Positions 47,389-59,084 of a stretch of 64,000 nucleotides of DNA are shown here, piece by piece. This DNA is from Chlorokybus atmophyticus. Lineage: Eukaryota; Streptophyta; Chlorokybophyceae; Chlorokybales; Chlorokybaceae. The stretch's first letter is position 1, and each line of letters opens with the position of its first letter. The DNA lies in contig RHPI01000249.1 in the NCBI GenBank assembly GCA_009103225.1, positions 68,239 through 132,238 on the forward strand, given 5' to 3'. Position numbers and translations under genes: made by a program. Under the pieces are notes generated by a model that did not search any database, was not told the origin of the DNA, and saw only the letters and a program-made list of their open reading frames with translations.

Positions 47389-47652
47389 AGTGGCGGCCTG
47401 CGCAGCTTGCATTGTACAGCAGACTTGCACCAATGACAGCATTGCGTTACATGTATGCATACCGGCATGCATAACCACATGATAAACTTGATCAGAAGGT
47501 GCTGGCAACACAGCACTTTCAGTGGCGGCCTGCGCAGCTTGCATTGTACAGCAGACTTGCACCAATGACAGCATTGCGTTACATGTATGCATACCGGCAT
47601 GCATAACCACATGATGAACTTGATCAGAAGGTGCTGGCAACACAGCACTTTC
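47389..47652. repeat. Nearly identical 132-bp tandem duplication
   Basis: 47389-47520 and 47521-47652 are adjacent copies; I see one difference (ATAAACTTG versus ATGAACTTG). Because 132 is 44 codons, open frames on the minus strand repeat in frame, but no upstream exon or domain supports a gene. The near identity implies a recent event. Confidence 0.93.
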
Positions 47653-49871
47653 TGATCAAATGACTTGATTCTGCCAAATGCACAGGCCATCTTTTGGGTC
47701 TGAATTACCTTGTACATGAGACGCAAACAAGCAATGTATTGTACACCGCATTGTCTTTACCCTTACAAGCACTTGATTGGCAGACTTTGCGCGCACGGTA
47801 TACATTAAGTGATTGTGCGTTGTGAGGCTTCACTTTTAGTCTACGAATGGTGGTTGCGAGGGATTGACAAATGCAAGACATTTCTTCATCACATTTAACA
47901 GACGCTTGTGTGGATTCAACTTATGATAGGTCAATTGCAAGGACTCCTTGATATATCAACATATGTTGATCACCAAGTGGTTTTGTAACGATATAAGGTT
48001 GATCAGCATCAAGTAGTAGTAAACATATTCATTACATAATTGAGATACGCTGAAAATGTGATGACTTTGATGTTTGTAACGCAAGGAACTTTATTTTGTT
48101 GTGCTTTCATCATCAATGTAACAATTTTCAGAGCTGCATTCAATTGGCTCCGAAAGAACAACAAATATATAGATATTATAATATAAACATGCACAATAAT
48201 CATATGTGTTGTAACATGATAGATTGCAACAATGTTAATATTTTACACTATGACACAAGCGTATCCTCTATCATTGGATGCCACATGACATTGTCTGCAA
48301 GGTGTTTCACTATGAAACTACATGTATGAATAAATAAAGCTGTAGTATTACAATATCACTGCTCTTTAAGTCATAACAACCATGCCTTAGCCCCCAAAGC
48401 ATTGTCTACCCCACCCCCCCACCCACCCCTTTGCCTGTATTTCACATTGGTAAAGCATCAAACACATTGTGTTGATTTACTATTGCGATGCAAGTTGTAT
48501 GTTTACATGTAATTGAAATATATAATGCAACGAGCAATGATTAGTCGCTTGAAAGTAATGGGTCATGTCAAGGTTTAACCGGGTGTTGAAGTCTGCTATA
48601 ACAGCTATTGATAACCCATACTTACAAGGCCAAACCGCAATGTTTGCCAAGTATTGTGCATGTAATGGCTATTAAGCGCTTATACCATAGCGCCACAACG
48701 GTAGCATACATATCTCAAGAATTTCTATCAGCTCGTATATTTATAAAAGTCTCATCTACATGTTAGATATTTGTAATGTGATTGTGTGGCTCCCGTCATC
48801 TTAAGCAAAACAAAAGCAAAGTGTGGCTTTTTGGGGGGGTGTAAATGTAACAACAAATTGTGAAGGCATTGCCAGCAAATGAAAAAAGAGGTAAACTTTG
48901 TAGCCGCTACAAAGTTTACCTCTTCAAGGAGCTGACAGCCGGCCCGGCTGAGCCGGGCCTCCTTGAAGCCATCAATCGGAACACTGGAACACCACGCGGT
49001 GCAGCATTGCGGTTGCGCCAATGACGGTTGCCCCAGGGGTTGCGCCATGTTGCACCGGAGGCCCCTAATTCTGGCGATTGGCGAAATCCGCATAAACCGT
49101 ACCATCAAATGCAGTTTCTAGCGGTAATCTAATGCACATGAGCATTTTCAACATGTTTATGTGCGTGGCCTTTCATACATGAAGATTTACCGACGTAATA
49201 CAGTATGAGATGTGTAAGTATACTTACACAACAACTATGCTTGAGGGGTGGGGGGTAAGCACATAAGCACATAAGCAAATGTGATCTGATGGTTTACTAT
49301 AGCATCATTAATCAATTTTGACATTACTACATCATCATTAATCAACTTTAAAATTGCAAATAAACGCATTTACCTTTACTTCAACTCATAATGCATATCT
49401 GTAGTAATTATGAGTTTACAGTTGTTTCTCAGGGCTGTTTTAAGAAGCGCAAATGACGTGCAAGCTGCTGGCTGCAATTATTATGAATGTGAAACACTGT
49501 AAATGGTTTCGCCAGCTTTCGCCACATGCATCACGAGCACTGCACCAATTGCCAGAGCCCTTAGGGTTGCACCGCGTACACTGCATAAAGGGTCTACCAG
49601 TAAGTAAGGGTAAGCTTAGTGATGACACCAGTCATCATGCTGCGTAACAGCAGCCGCTGCTGCTAGCGTCGACGTCATGACGCGCACACATGATGACAGG
49701 AATTCCCTATACCGAAACGCTGTATGCTTAGAGTAATGCACGGCCCCAGCATGAAGCGGAAAGCCACCCACCGACCGCAGCACCAAGCGGCGGCGATGGT
49801 GCGCACACACGTACGCAGACGCACACACAGCACGCGCGCACACAGGGCGCGCACGCAGGGCTCAGGTCGGC
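47653..49871. other. AT-rich interval, no recognisable gene
   Basis: Only short frames. Contains the hairpin cluster at 48886-48967. The region just before 49872 is GC-rich and probably holds the haemoglobin promoter. Confidence 0.4.
48886..48967. repeat. Two adjacent hairpins (18-bp stem; nested 8+8-bp stems)
   Basis: First: arms 48886-48903 and 48907-48924, perfect, loop CCG. Second: outer arms TTCAAGGA (48923-48930) and TCCTTGAA (48960-48967) enclosing GGCCCGGC / GCCGGGCC (48941-48948, 48952-48959) with loop TGA. Confidence 0.93.
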
Positions 49872-50854
49872 ATGCAGTCTCTTCAGGCGCGGGCCGCCCA
49901 CATGAGCGGGGTGGCTGCGGAGGACGCCTGCGCCATCGATGATGTGGGGGAAGGCGGCGTGAGCATGTACGACAGGCTGGGGCAGAATGTGTTCGTCAAG
50001 CTCAGCCAGGCCTTCTACGACAGAGTGTATGCAGACGACCAGGTGGGTGTTTGCGCGCATACGCGTGTACATGTGTACTCACAGTGGTATGCACATTTGC
50101 ATGTGGCGCAATTTGCTCGCAGCCAACCTACCAAAAATACTGTGCTACTTGCATGCCAGCTTCAGAAAGGTGTTTCAGTGTGTGCTCCTTAGCTGTTCTG
50201 TGTAGAGACAGTACACGTTGCACACACTGAGGGCGTGCGCACTGGAACAGGAGTGGTTCAGGAGCATCTTTGCCAACAGCGCAAAGGAGGTTGCGGTGCG
50301 CAACCAGTACGAGTTCTTCATACAGCGCATGGGCGGCCCCAACCTGTACTCAGAACGAAAAGGTACCCACATGCATGCTTAAGCTTAACACGAGATAATG
50401 AAACACCACCACCAGCATCATCACCAGCATTACGTCACACACAAGCGTGCTTAACACATGATCTGTGGCACAAAGCCAACAACAACAAGATCACGGTCAT
50501 GACTGACTACGATCATGCAGGGCATCCTGCGTTGATTGGGCGTCATGGCCCGTACGCTGTGACTGAGGCGGCCGCAGAGAGGTGGTTGCACCACATGCAG
50601 GCTGCGCTCAAGTTGGTGCCGGAGATTGACGCCAACTCTAACAAGATAATGATGGACTACTTCAGGTACAAATTGTTGGTTACTCTACCCATCTGTTACT
50701 GTAACAAGCTGTAATTGCTTCCGAGTTGTCTTGAAGATCTTTTTTTGTGTGATGGTTGGTCAGGCACACGGCATATTTTCTCGTGGTGGGCAAAGAGCTT
50801 GTGAACCGGCAGCGGCTGGTTGGTTATGGTGGGCGTCATAGAGGTGGTGCATAG
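49872..50854 (+). CDS. GLB3: Truncated haemoglobin, group 2 (plant GLB3-like; 4 exons)
   Basis: Exons 49872-50042, 50251-50362, 50521-50665, 50764-50854 join in phase to 172 residues. The motifs are those of plant GLB3: [61 protein letters not shown], then LIGRH with the proximal haem His103, Trp116 (position G8) in ERWLHHM, and [14 protein letters not shown]. The 2-over-2 globin fold binds haem; group 2 members bind O2 tightly and are linked to NO or redox chemistry rather than transport. There is no transit peptide beyond a ~28-residue tail. The start ATG is the first in the frame; an unseen upstream exon is possible. Confidence 0.94.
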
Positions 50855-51400
50855 TGGTGATGCTGCAGATGGGTTGTAGCGATTGGTATGGGGCCGTACA
50901 CGCCTAGTGCGTGGGTGACACATTGTCACTCACGGTTGTGCGGAACTTGTTAGCTTAATTAATGTACAGTAAGTTTATGGGTTGTCAGCCTGAGTGATAT
51001 GGTGCGATGTCATCCTTCTCACAAACTCTCTCCACACCAACACTTGCACATGGGAGGTCTGACGCCCAAGGGTATTAGATTGTGCCTTTACTTGTTACCG
51101 TATCAAGGCTGTCTTCTGTATTTCCTCTGCTCCATCTTTCTGCTCAGCTCGTTATGCATTCACACGGGCAGCTTTGTATACTTGTGGAGCCAAGTGCCAA
51201 GTGCATTGGTGCGCATCTACCGTACCCATTGTGTTGGCTTGCGCATGGAAAATGTGTTGTCTATTTGCATTGCTATTGAGTAATTTGGTGTTGTAGCAAT
51301 ACCTCCAAATCATGGGAATTACTACTTGTACTAATCTTGCACTACTGTTACAACAAACGCACATTTGAAGCCCGTGCAATGATAGTGCTGGGGAAGGCAG
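50855..51400. other. No gene seen
   Basis: 3' region of the haemoglobin gene and unassigned DNA; short frames only. Confidence 0.4.
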
Positions 51401-51739
51401 ATGGTGGGGGTTGCAAGATTTGTTGCGCTTGTCAATGTTGTCGTTGTTGTCGCTGTCATTGCTGTTGTCATCAGCTCCACCCGTAAACCCTCATTTTCTC
51501 ACCACCGATCTCATCTCCTCTTTTCTCGGAGAAGAGCGGAGTCTCATGCCGCAATTGAGGAGTATAGCCTCGACAAGAGCATGCGGCTGAGCAGCGGAAG
51601 TGGCGGAAGTACCACGACCACTACGACTAGTAGTAACCCCGCTTACTCGTTACTGCCACTAGCTATGAAGACACACGGGTGGTTGGGAGATCCGTTCATG
51701 CAGCTGCTCACGGATTGTACGCGCCGAGTGGTAGTGTAG
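51401..51739 (+). CDS. Hypothetical small membrane protein
   Basis: A single-exon ATG-to-stop frame of 112 codons. Residues ~7-28 are a strongly hydrophobic Val/Ala/Ile segment that would span a membrane, followed by a basic stretch and a Ser/Thr/Gly-rich tail. No family recognised. The position downstream of the haemoglobin gene gives no functional clue. It could be fortuitous. Confidence 0.28.
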   Translation: MVGVARFVALVNVVVVVAVIAVVISSTRKPSFSHHRSHLLFSRRRAESHAAIEEYSLDKSMRLSSGSGGSTTTTTTSSNPAYSLLPLAMKTHGWLGDPFMQLLTDCTRRVVV

Positions 51740-52628
51740 CTAGGAGGCATCGAGGCGTGATACATGGTCTACTTTGTGGCTTTGTATTACAAGCAAGTGC
51801 CCGCGACACTATAGCACTTGCAGACAACAGCGATGTTGACGTCAGTCGACGCTCGTCACCGTGGCCATCCGCCTCACCCGGAGACGCGAGGATGACATCG
51901 TCTACACGACAACTATAACCGATATTGCTGCTCTGATGATATTGTGATGTGGTGTGCATGTGGTGCTTATGCGCGTGAGTAGGTGTCCACATGCACCGTT
52001 CTTTGACACTTGAATATTAACTAGTAGGTATCATGTACTACGAGTTAATGAACCCATGCGTTTTCATGTAATACACTTCGTTCATTCAATTGCGTTAGTC
52101 CCATGGCCGTTGCTCATATGTCTGGCATTGCATTGAAATTTGATCGCTCAGCACATACTACATTGTCATATTTGTCACGCCTATAAGGCGCGCAAAAGTC
52201 ATTCCCTGTACCTTACTTATGTGAGTTGGAAGGGACTGGTGGGTTTTCCATGTTATAAGCGAATGTAGTGCTTGTGGGTGTGCTTTGGGTATGCGGTCCG
52301 CTCTTGAGCCTATGCGGCCTTGAGTAACGATGTTTTGGGTCGAGGAGAGTCGAGGGTCGCATTGCCTCGTGCCGCTGGAAGGAAATGCATGCTTGCTGGA
52401 CATGCTATTGCAGCATGCTGTAGCAAGTTCGGTGGTGTCAGCAAAAGCAAAAAGATCATCCAGCTCTTGTAACAGCAGGTGCTTCCTGGAGCATGTCCGC
52501 TGATGTGGAGTGGTGCGGACATGTGGAGCGAATCCCCTCCTTAGTATACATGATGTGCTGTAGGACACACAATCAACAAGCCACCCCCCCTGAGCCTCTA
52601 GGGAGGTTCCAGCTCCAGAGCTCAGTGT
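51740..52628. other. Unassigned; possible 3' part of broken retrotransposon
   Basis: On the minus strand, downstream of the PHD finger, an open stretch (52568-52158; contains LLLQELDDLFAFADTTELA) may be the distal end of the element's polyprotein or its 3' region. No domain recognised; no LTR delimited. Confidence 0.3.
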
Positions 52629-53560
52629 TTAGCGCGAATGTGGTGGGCAATTGGCACGGTAGTTATCACACCAGTATTCCTCCATGGGTACCGCATCCAG
52701 TGGGGGCTCTAGACAGTAGCAATGCAGGCCCTTATTGCAGCCATTGCGGAGCATTATGAGCGGGTCGTCGTTAGCGCTGCCGCAGCCCTCGCAACGCGTG
52801 CTGCGGGCGGGGCGAGGCTGATTGATGCGCAAGAACCCTGCTACATAATGGAGGTGACACGGCGCGCAGGTCACCATGTTGTCCTTCAACCTCTTGCCGG
52901 GCGAGGAGATCCAGTACCCCTGTGGGGTACACGTTAAGCACCTTGTAGACAGTGCGGCCAACGGAGGTATAAGGCGTGTCCTTGGTGGCCTCCATTCGGT
53001 AGGCAAAATCTCCTGCTTGAAATCGGCATTGGCGCTCCTTGTAGAAGCCACTGCGCACGCGCTTATAGCGTAGCGTGTCGCGGTACTGCGCGATGCGCAA
53101 GTTGTTGAAGGCCATAGGGACTGTGCGCTCAAATAGTGCTGCGCACGTGAAAATGTCATGGTGCATCCAGTCGGGGTCGACGAGGTTGTTCACCACGCGA
53201 TCCACCTCCTGCTGTGCACGGAAAGGAAGCAGCAGCGGTCGCCTGAACAGTAGATAGTATTGGGGCTGTACTCGCGCAGAGCTGCCTGCCTTGATAGTCA
53301 GTATCCAAAAGCCACCCATGGGAGGTGGTCACTCAAGGTATTCTTCTCGTACTCCAGCACATACTTGCAAAGTGCCTTCTTGATGGTTTGCACCGTGCGC
53401 TCGGCGAGACCGTCAGCTTGGGGGTGGTCAAGCGAGGTACGGCGATGGTCGATGTAGCACTTGTTCAAGAGAGTGTCGAACTCCCCTCTGAACTCTGTGC
53501 CTTTGTCAGTGATGACCTCTGCGCAGCTACCAAACCGGCTGATGACATCATGGTGACCAT
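52629..53560 (-). pseudogene. Retrotransposon integrase C-terminal half with PHD finger (copy B, inverted part)
   Basis: From 53560 the minus strand reads HHDVISRFGSCAEVITDKG: the integrase core with its second catalytic Asp, then QADGLAERTVQT with the catalytic Glu about 34 residues on. A stop at about 53294 interrupts it. The next frame (53319-52771) gives the integrase C-terminal region (LLFRRPLLLP, SGFYKERQCRFQAGDFAYRM). Near 52797-52635 is a PHD finger: CEGC, LRNGC, HCYC, YWCDNY. Six of the eight zinc ligands remain; the Cys of MLCDGC is Arg and the last Cys is Tyr, so this copy is decayed. PHD fingers normally read histone H3 tails. Confidence 0.85.
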
Positions 53561-53629
53561 CCTGTACACAGCATTAAGGGGTTTTGGTTCAATTTACTTC
53601 CTCAGCGGGTTACTTTTCGTTCTAAAGTT

Positions 53630-54640
53630 GATATGATTTCTTTATACAACCAATCACGCACTTACTATGAAGAATGTGTGTTGCGGGGTTTCATTAACAA
53701 CACAAACTGCAGTTTGTTGACACGTGTCACGCGCTATGCCGAATGTCATCTATACAATGATGTTAAGATTCACCATATGATGAACGCCATGAGGCAGACC
53801 ACTAATAATGCTATTGATGCCTTGTCTATGGCTGCAGCTGGTCCGACAGACAGCGAAACTGCACCAGAACCTACCACGCAGTATCCAACAGCAACATCAT
53901 CCAATCCTGCATCTCCAGCTTCAACTGTGACAACGGACTCAGATGTATCAGCGCCGATGTTTCAAGGTACTTTGAATGTTGAGTAGTTTGCGTTGTTGAA
54001 CGATCCCAGCCAGCAAGACAAACCGCAAGTAATGACATTGCAGCACCGGTTGGTCTACATGTTATATCTGGTTGTCCAGGAGTAGGCAAAACACTTTGGC
54101 CAAATTCATCACTCACAATTTGCGCGTGGCTGGAATACCTGTTCTACTCAGTGCTACAACTGGCGCTGCGGCTCTGCGGCTCTGCGGCTCATCTGCTTCA
54201 ACTGTACATTCCGACTTCGCAATACCTGTCAACGGTCAGCAACTGCGGTTTATAACTGCTATGGATGATGCTTACAAACTGTTCCATCATTGTCGAGTGT
54301 TTATTATTGACGAGTTTTCCATGATGACATCGCGAATGTTTGACTTGGTAATGCTGCACTTACAGCAAGTTCATGGACCAAATTTCTAGAAATCGGCGTT
54401 GTATTGGTGACCACAAGCAACTGCCAGTAGTTTGTGGACACAAAGTCCAAGACACATCGCAGGTTTGCCACAAATGCTATATTTCTGCATCACAGAGGTG
54501 GCCATTACGTAGGCAACATTTTCTTTCTGTTTCAGTGCGTCATGCTTCAGACCCTCGATTTGCTCAATTCTTGATTCAGATTCGTTCTGGCATACCCAGT
54601 TCAACAGAGATAGCAAATGCGTTAGATGGCTGTCTGGTCA
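53630..54640 (+). pseudogene. Pif1-like helicase relic
   Basis: Several frames carry Pif1-family motifs in order: a Q-motif-like LLNDPSQQ (~53993), Walker A SGCPGVGKT (~54072-54098), TTGAAALRLCGSSASTVHS, Walker B FIIDEFSMM (~54300), GDHKQLPVV (~54408) and SVRHASDPRFAQFL. Frameshifts after Walker A and between 54370 and 54420 show decay. Upstream frames (HLYNDVKIHHMMNAMRQ) may belong to it. Pif1 helicases occur as host enzymes and as part of Helitron transposases; the repeat-rich setting favours a mobile-element origin, but no Rep domain is seen. Confidence 0.75.
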
Positions 54641-54649
54641 CTTCGGAGT

Positions 54650-54885
54650 AAGGCACTGCGGCGTACCTACCCACTCCAGACCAGCAGCAAGGTAGAGGAG
54701 TTGAGACGCTTTCGATGGAAGCCCAACGAGGACCCTCTCCGGCTGTATTCGCGGCTGGAAGGACTACTGAAGGACACTGATTACAAATCGTTAATGGAGA
54801 GGCAGCCGCAGTGGTGTACGTGGCTGAGTTGGACCCCACTTGAGTGAGTCGACGCGTTTAACGCTGAACTACAGTAAAACAAAAA
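54650..54885 (+). pseudogene. gag fragment (copy B)
   Basis: Encodes SKVEELRRFRWKPNEDPLRL and YSRLEGLLKDTDYK, closely matching the copy A gag, then a frameshift and the conserved ESTRLTLNYS, where it stops abruptly against the 1.15-kb repeat. Confidence 0.9.
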
Positions 54886-56046
54886 AAGAAATAAGTTACA
54901 ATGTAATATATTGAGCTACTACTACTGCTAGTACAACTAGACTACCACTACTGCTACCATTACCACTACTGCTACTACTACCTTAGGTACTGCTGCTAGT
55001 ACTACCCTTGTACTGAGCTGCGGCGCCTGCACCGCCCGCTCCAGCTCCGCCCCCGCCGTTCCTTCTCCGCCGCCGCTGCCGCCGCCTGGCCTGGTCTGAC
55101 CTAGCTTGGCCTGGTCTGGCCTAGCCTGGCCTGGCCTGGCCGCCCTAAGGCAAGAAGGGTGGTTAGATGGCATGCGGTGTTGCGCGTGGTACAACGCCAG
55201 ACATCAACTAAGCTCACCTACTGTTAGCCGTTGCCGCCGCCGCCGCCGCCCACAACGCTCTGTTCAACTTGAAGCCGTTGAGCGTTTGAATAACTTGAGC
55301 AGCCCAAGTTATGCAAACGCGTTGTCGAAACGTGACTCGCAACGGCATTATCGTATTATTACAATGGTACAAAAGTACCATTGTCGCAATGGCACTATCG
55401 TACCATCAGTATGGTACGATAGTGTCATTGCAACAATGGCATTGTTCGTACCATTGACATAGTATGGCGGCTGCATTGTATCAGTGTCTTGACTTGCCGG
55501 CCGGTACCACCGTCCCGACTTGCCGACCTTTTGGGACCGGCGGTCACTTGCTTATCATACTTGACACATAATAAGTAGGTCGCCGCCGCGTTAAGTGCAC
55601 GACCGGCGATCGGCCGTCACTTAATAAACGCGGTAAGGTCACCTGATAGGGACCAACGGTGACTGGCTTGCCAAAGTAGGCAGGCCGTCGCGCATACTTT
55701 TCGACGGTCAGGGTACGACCGACGGTCGGCTGTCACTATATGTGATCAAATCGTGACTTATCTTCTATACAGAAAGGTTGCCATTGCGCAAATGGGATGA
55801 CCGACAATTGGTTACCGTTACCGCTACCGTTACCGTTACCTTAAAGTGCGGTGTTGCCGTCACAGGCAGGCCGCCGTCGATTGTACTTATCGGTCGACCG
55901 CTTGCCGTTGATGTACGTTGCTTGATAGTAACGGCCGTCCTAAAAAGTCCCTTCATGGACCAATCCATTACGTCAGGTAGGGTCATGCAGGGTCAGGCAC
56001 CCGTCAGTCCCTCAATCCCTTGTCAGTCACCGTGTAAAATTTGCGA
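54886..56046 (+). repeat. 1.15-kb dispersed repeat, left copy
   Basis: Similar in order and sequence to 59880-61027: a (TAC/CTG)-type trinucleotide zone, a GCCTGGCC/TAGCC run, the GTTAGCCGTTGCCGCCGCC tract, GTTGAGCGTTTGAA, an ACTATCGTACCAT hairpin (55387-55430), CG-rich half-sites, and a shared end CAGTCACCGTGTAAAATTT. It abuts gag on the left and methyltransferase codons on the right. It could be a solo LTR, a non-autonomous DNA element or an LTR of another family; the type is not settled. Confidence 0.85.
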
Positions 56047-57100
56047 CGTCTTTCTGTTCTAGCCGCTGATCACATCGCGCTTCTACCACTATGAAGGACA
56101 CGGCACGGTGGAAGACTATGATATGAAAGCCACCGGAGTCGTGGAGTTCCATACATTTCGACAGCAGCAAGGCATCACACTGATAGAACTGTTCCGAGGC
56201 CTCGGCAGTGGTCTCGCTGCAGTTGTCATTACAGGTGTCAAAGTCACCAAGCATTACCATTGCGACCCTAACCCGCGCGCTCAAACAGCCCTCAAGCACC
56301 ATTTGCGTCAGCTGCACGAGCGCTATCTACAGCAACTGCCTTCGTCAAAACTGCTAGGCAGCCTCAAGGCATTGCCACAAGACATCCCACTGATCGCAGA
56401 GGACCACCTATTGTCCCTCAGCAACATCGACTTGTTGCTAGATGGATGGGAGTGCGAGAGACACTCCAGGGCCAAAAAAAGTGAAGGCCTTGACGACCCT
56501 CGCTCAGGTTTGTTTTGGAAGTTGATGAGTCATCCACCTCCTCCGACAGCACCAGAACTTCAGGCCACTAGGTACGTCATCGAGAACGCGCACTCAGAGG
56601 ACGATCAGCGTCCCCATGTAGCCTCCACCTACCGGCAGGTGTGCTCCATTCTTGGGCATTCACTCAGAATGAACGCAGCGCGCCATGTCTCCCAAGCACA
56701 TCGCGTCCGCACCAAGTGGACAAACTTGGCCACCACACAAGAGCTGATGACAGCAGAATACACGCGGAGTACACGGCCACGCAACCTCTTGGTCGATAAC
56801 ATCCTCGGCTCAGACCGTAGAGCTCAACCTGTCACACGTCTTGACCACAGCAGCTTCTACCAATGCAACTAACATGGCCAACCGCGCCGCGCACTTCCCA
56901 CGTCGATGTCCTACCCAAGGTCCATTGCCCTCCGCAACGGGGGCAATAGCATACTGTTCGACACCACAACGGGCAAGCTGGAAGAATCCAAAGCACGTGA
57001 GCGCGAACGCGCCATGGGGTTCTTTCCCAACAGTATCACAGGGTCCCCACTGACCGATAGTCAGCACTGTCAGCTGCTTGGCCGCGCCATGGACCAAAAT
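56046..57100 (+). pseudogene. Cytosine-C5 methyltransferase (copy B, degenerate)
   Basis: Aligned throughout with copy A: VVEFHTFRQQQGITLIELFR (motif I), GWECERHSRAKKSEG (motif IV with Cys kept, Gln changed to Glu), YVIENAHSED (motif VI, Val to Ala), AHRVRTKWTNL, then after a stop near 56871 and a frame change, RERERAMGFFPNS and CQLLGRAMDQNK. A ~20-residue segment after motif X is absent relative to copy A, and the frame continues directly towards reverse transcriptase. This proves the gene order methyltransferase then reverse transcriptase in one pol. Confidence 0.9.
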
Positions 57101-58185
57101 AAACACCTGGCTAGGGGGTGGGCTGATCGCGATGCAAACATTAAGGCAGCTCACACAGCCCTCGAGGTGGTTCACATGGAGGAGCAAGCAGCAGTGATAG
57201 TGGAAAACATTCCCGTGGACGCCAACTCAACGTCTTGGGACCACGCCATTGGCCCCCTTGCCACGGAACACACAAAAAAGAAGCTGAAGGCTCTCCTCAA
57301 CAAGTCGAGGAGCCAATTCAACTTTAAAATAATGGAGCTAAGTACATGTTCAGTGTACCAAATGGACATCGAGCTGGTGGACACTAAGCCGGTGTTTCGA
57401 GGGCAATATACGCTCTCCAAGCTAAAGGAGGATTTGTTGGAACAGTGATGTAAGGCGCTGCTGGATGCAAGCCTTATTGAGGAGTCCACGTCAGACTTTA
57501 CAGCCGCAACCGTCATGCCACTGAAGAAAGATTCGGCAGGCAACTGGACAGAACGGCGCATGTGCGGCGACTACCGTCCCCTCAACAACAAGACCAAACA
57601 AGACAGGTACCCAATGCCCACAATAGAGGGCATCTTTGACAATGTAGGAAACTGCACAATCTTCAACATTCTCGACATGCGCCAAGGGTACAACCAAATC
57701 GCCATCAAGGACGAGGACAAGCACAAGACTTCCTTCTAGGGCAACCGACAGTTGACCAGTGGAAGGTGATGCCGTTTGGGCTGAAGAATGCCTCCGCCAA
57801 GCTCTAGCGCGTAATGGACAAAGCCTTGAAGGGGCTGGACTTCGCGCGGTGCTACATCAGCGACATCCTCATCTTCAGTTGCAGTAATGAAGAGCACCTA
57901 CAGCACATCGAGGAGGTGCTGAAAAGGCCTAAAGGAGTGGGGATGACTGTGCACCCTGACAAGTGCACCTTTCTCACTCACAAGGTACCCTATTTGAGAC
58001 ACATGATTGTGCCCCACGGTGTGTACGTACAGCAGGCAAAGGTGGAGGCGCTGGCAGGTACCCCTGCTCCATCAGATCTCACGAGCCTGCGCGCCTTCTT
58101 GGGCCTTGCCAACTACTATTGCCGGTTCGTGAAGGACTTCGCAAAGATAGCGCGACCCCTCAACGAGCTACCGAAAAAGAAGTAG
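57101..58185 (+). pseudogene. Ty3/gypsy-type reverse transcriptase (copy B, degenerate)
   Basis: Follows the methyltransferase in frame (YQMDIELVDTKPVFRGQYTL), then RMCGDYRPLNNKTKQDRYPM and FNILDMRQGYNQIAIKDEDK with the first catalytic Asp, the palm motif as YISDILIFS (normally YxDD, so one catalytic Asp is Ser), and the thumb region VEALAGTPAPSDLTSLRAFL. Stops at 57448 and 57739 and several frameshifts confirm it is inactive. Confidence 0.92.
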
Positions 58186-58655
58186 AGTTTTTGTGGAAGG
58201 AGCCGCAGCAGCGGGCCTTCAAGGAGCTGAAAAGCAGGCTCACCACAGCACCCATCCTTCAACGCTTTGACTACACCAAGCGTTTCATCCTTCACACCCA
58301 ATGGAGCAAGCTCGAGTTGGGAGCTGTGCTGGTGCAGCACGGTGAGAACAAGAAGGAGCGGGTGGTGTTGTACGCCAGCCGGAGCAACAACAGCGCCGAG
58401 ACCAACTACAGCAGCTACGAGAGTAAGTATCTCGCTGCGCTGTGTGGGGTATCTCCCTTTTCCGACCCTTCCTTTTCGGACGACAATTTCAGTTGATCAC
58501 CAATCATCAGCCACTCAATTGATTGATGACAACTAACATTTGGCAGGGAAACTTGCCCGTTGGGCTCTGCTACTGCAGGAGTAAAACTTTAAGATTGACC
58601 ACCGTGCTGGCCTCACCAACCAAAGCGCCGATGGACTCAGTCGCAATCCCCACCT
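58186..58655 (+). pseudogene. RNase H domain (copy B, degenerate)
   Basis: Reads EFLWKEPQQRAFKELKSRLT, APILQRFDYTKRFILHT, SRSNNSAETNYSSYESKYLA, then in other frames LITNHQPL, GKLARWALLLQE and HRAGLTNQSADGLSRNP. The catalytic Asp normally after FILHT is replaced in this copy (TQWS). Frameshifts lie at ~58450 and ~58540. Confidence 0.88.
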
Positions 58656-59084
58656 AAACACCAACGATCCAACTGGAGCTCTGCATGAGCTCGGCCCTGC
58701 ATCATCAGCTCCAACCGTGGCTGCCATGTTTGCTGTCGCCGCCTTGCACTCAAGGCGCAACACCGACGCCGGTGCCTCAGCAACAACTGAAGAGGTACCT
58801 GCCTTTCAGCCCACCAGCTCCACGACCACCACACCCGCAGGGAGCACTTGCGGTGGCGACATCGAGGTTGATGTCACAGAGCTGGCACTCATCGACACCA
58901 GGCAGGACATATAGCTGGACAAGCCATCCCTCTCTTTCCTTCAAAGTGGTCAACTTCCCTCCAATATGAGGGCGCGTGAGAAGGACGGCGTCAACCAACG
59001 CACCTAGCACTACCGCTGGGCGGATGATAAATTGTATTGCCTCCATGGTGAAGACAAGGAGGTGCCGAAACCGGCCACACGCGA

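Noticed and set aside
47320-47726. Small protein with two in-frame 44-residue repeats
   Set aside because: The in-frame repetition is an automatic result of a 132-bp duplication; no start context, intron or domain supports it.
52771-53319. Plus-strand and alternative frames over the integrase-PHD region as host genes
   Set aside because: The minus-strand reading matches integrase core and C-terminal motifs in order, which none of the other frames do.
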